Part shown: positions 63,546 through 64,000 of the stretch, in pieces
Layout of the letters: each line of letters opens with the position of its first letter
How positions within the stretch are numbered: the first letter of the stretch is position 1
Source: Cellulomonas denverensis
GTDB taxonomy: Bacteria > Actinomycetota > Actinomycetes > Actinomycetales > Cellulomonadaceae
NCBI RefSeq assembly: GCF_012396125.1
Contig: NZ_JAAXOX010000001.1
Coordinates: 620,001 to 684,000, forward strand
Reading direction: 5' to 3'
Length of the DNA: 64,000 bases
Made by a program: the position numbers and the translations under genes
The notes under the pieces: model-generated
The model's input: the letters and a program-made list of their open reading frames with translations, nothing else
Told to the model about the DNA's origin: nothing
Databases searched by the model: none

Positions 63546-63548
63546 GCC
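63525..63548. promoter_or_regulatory. 24-bp palindrome upstream of chvE (candidate operator)
   Basis: Perfect 10-base arms (GGCTTGACTT and AAGTCAAGCC) around CAGG. It covers the -35 region predicted for the importer operon. The ROK regulator at 57.8 kb is a candidate binder. The rest of the 421-base gap (63363-63783) holds no gene; a looser CGATT-GACT type inverted repeat is at about 63663-63705. Confidence 0.55.
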
Positions 63549-63743
63549 AAAGCGGAGCGGCCGGAGATTGCAAGTGGGTAACGACGCTCACATGCCCGGA
63601 ATCACGGGCCACAGTGCAGGTCAGGGGCGGGTGGTTCACCCGGGCAGGTCACCCGTTCGGACCGATTCGACTCTCGTTTTGAGTTTGGCTGGCGAAGTCA
63701 ATCGCGGGACATTGTGCCCTGATGCCGGCCTCGTGGGCCCGGT

Positions 63744-63749
63744 TACGGT
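63744..63749 (+). promoter_or_regulatory. -10 box (TACGGT) for the moeB/thiF-like gene
   Basis: TACGGT gives a short leader of about 27 bases before the ATG at 63784, with GGAG at 63774-63777. Confidence 0.35.
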
Positions 63750-63783
63750 CGTGCTGCCCCCCGCCACCGACCCGGAGCACGCC

Positions 63784-64000
63784 ATGGCCCTGCCCCCGCT
63801 CGTCGAGCCCGGTCCCCCGCTCAACCCGGAGGAGGTCACCCGGTTCTCCCGGCACGTGCTGGTGCCGACGATCGGCACCGAGGGCCAGCGGCGGCTACGG
63901 GCTGCCCGGGTGCTGGTGGTCGGTGCCGGCGGGCTCGGCTCCCCGGTGCTGCTCTACCTGGCGGCCGCCGGGGTCGGCACCTTGGGCATCGTCGACGACG
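63784..64000 (+). CDS. MoeB/ThiF-family adenylyltransferase, N-terminal part (cut by window edge)
   Basis: First 72 residues of an E1-like enzyme that adenylates the C-terminus of a sulfur-carrier protein (MoaD, ThiS or CysO). The start EEVTRFSRHVLVPTIGTEGQ and the ATP-binding VLVVGAGGLGSPVLLYLAAAG are typical of MoeB/MoeZ. The rest, including any rhodanese domain, is outside the window. The ATG at 63784 has GGAG six bases upstream. Confidence 0.88.
   Translation, partial: MALPPLVEPGPPLNPEEVTRFSRHVLVPTIGTEGQRRLRAARVLVVGAGGLGSPVLLYLAAAGVGTLGIVDD

Overview
This 64 kb window comes from a very GC-rich actinobacterium, most likely a Micrococcales genome of the Cellulomonas type. The evidence is the strong third-position GC bias, the actinobacterial gene order menJ-nuoA-N, a BldC-like regulator beside the tiny ribosomal protein bS22, a ResB/CcsB (system II) cytochrome c maturation operon, a mycothiol-type DinB-fold protein, and many genes whose start codon sits 6-8 bases after a TAnnnT -10 box (leaderless transcripts). 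The species call is inference.

Layout. 1-5.6 kb: a truncated htpX, a polar amino acid ABC importer operon, a RarD-type exporter and an FprA-type ferredoxin-NADP reductase. 5.6-25.4 kb: a polyprenyl diphosphate synthase, the complete 14-gene complex I operon (nuoA-N, minus strand) preceded by a menaquinone reductase (menJ) and menG. 25.5-39 kb: isochorismate synthase (menF), HtrA protease, menD-menC, a TetR/SMR exporter pair, menB, a WYL regulator with a divergent DinB-fold gene, a DUF3048 lipoprotein, menE-menA and two small membrane proteins. 39.5-44.4 kb: cytochrome c maturation operon. 44.4-48 kb: MarR/YceI, Rex, a glutaredoxin-like protein, a HAD-IB phosphatase and a GNAT acetyltransferase. 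48-48.8 kb: an array of five 57-bp palindromic repeats. 48.8-53.2 kb: LacI-controlled CUT1 sugar importer without its own ATPase. 53.4-58.9 kb: bS22, BldC-like protein, AcuC deacetylase, TrkH/TrkA potassium uptake and a ROK regulator. 58.9-59.4 kb: tandem repeats, a sixth 57-bp palindrome and terminators. 59.4-63.4 kb: a CUT2 (ChvE/GguAB, mms-type) monosaccharide importer. The window ends inside a MoeB/ThiF gene.

How it fits together. Most of the window builds and regulates a menaquinone-based respiratory chain: prenyl chain synthesis, eight menaquinone genes (menA, B, C, D, E, F, G, J), complex I as the NADH:menaquinone entry point, cytochrome c maturation, and the NADH/NAD sensor Rex. A near-consensus Rex operator lies just after the predicted start of the menJ-nuo transcript, which suggests that Rex encoded at 45.6 kb controls complex I made from the 23-7 kb region. 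The rest is nutrient import with local operators (a 22-bp perfect palindrome for the CUT1 locus, a 24-bp palindrome for the CUT2 locus) and housekeeping genes.

The least explained feature is the 57-bp palindromic element: 18-bp inverted arms around a 21-bp core, identical in length in all six copies. Five copies are tandem, and all six lie between convergent genes. I saw no tRNA, rRNA, insertion sequence, prophage, CRISPR-Cas or defence system.
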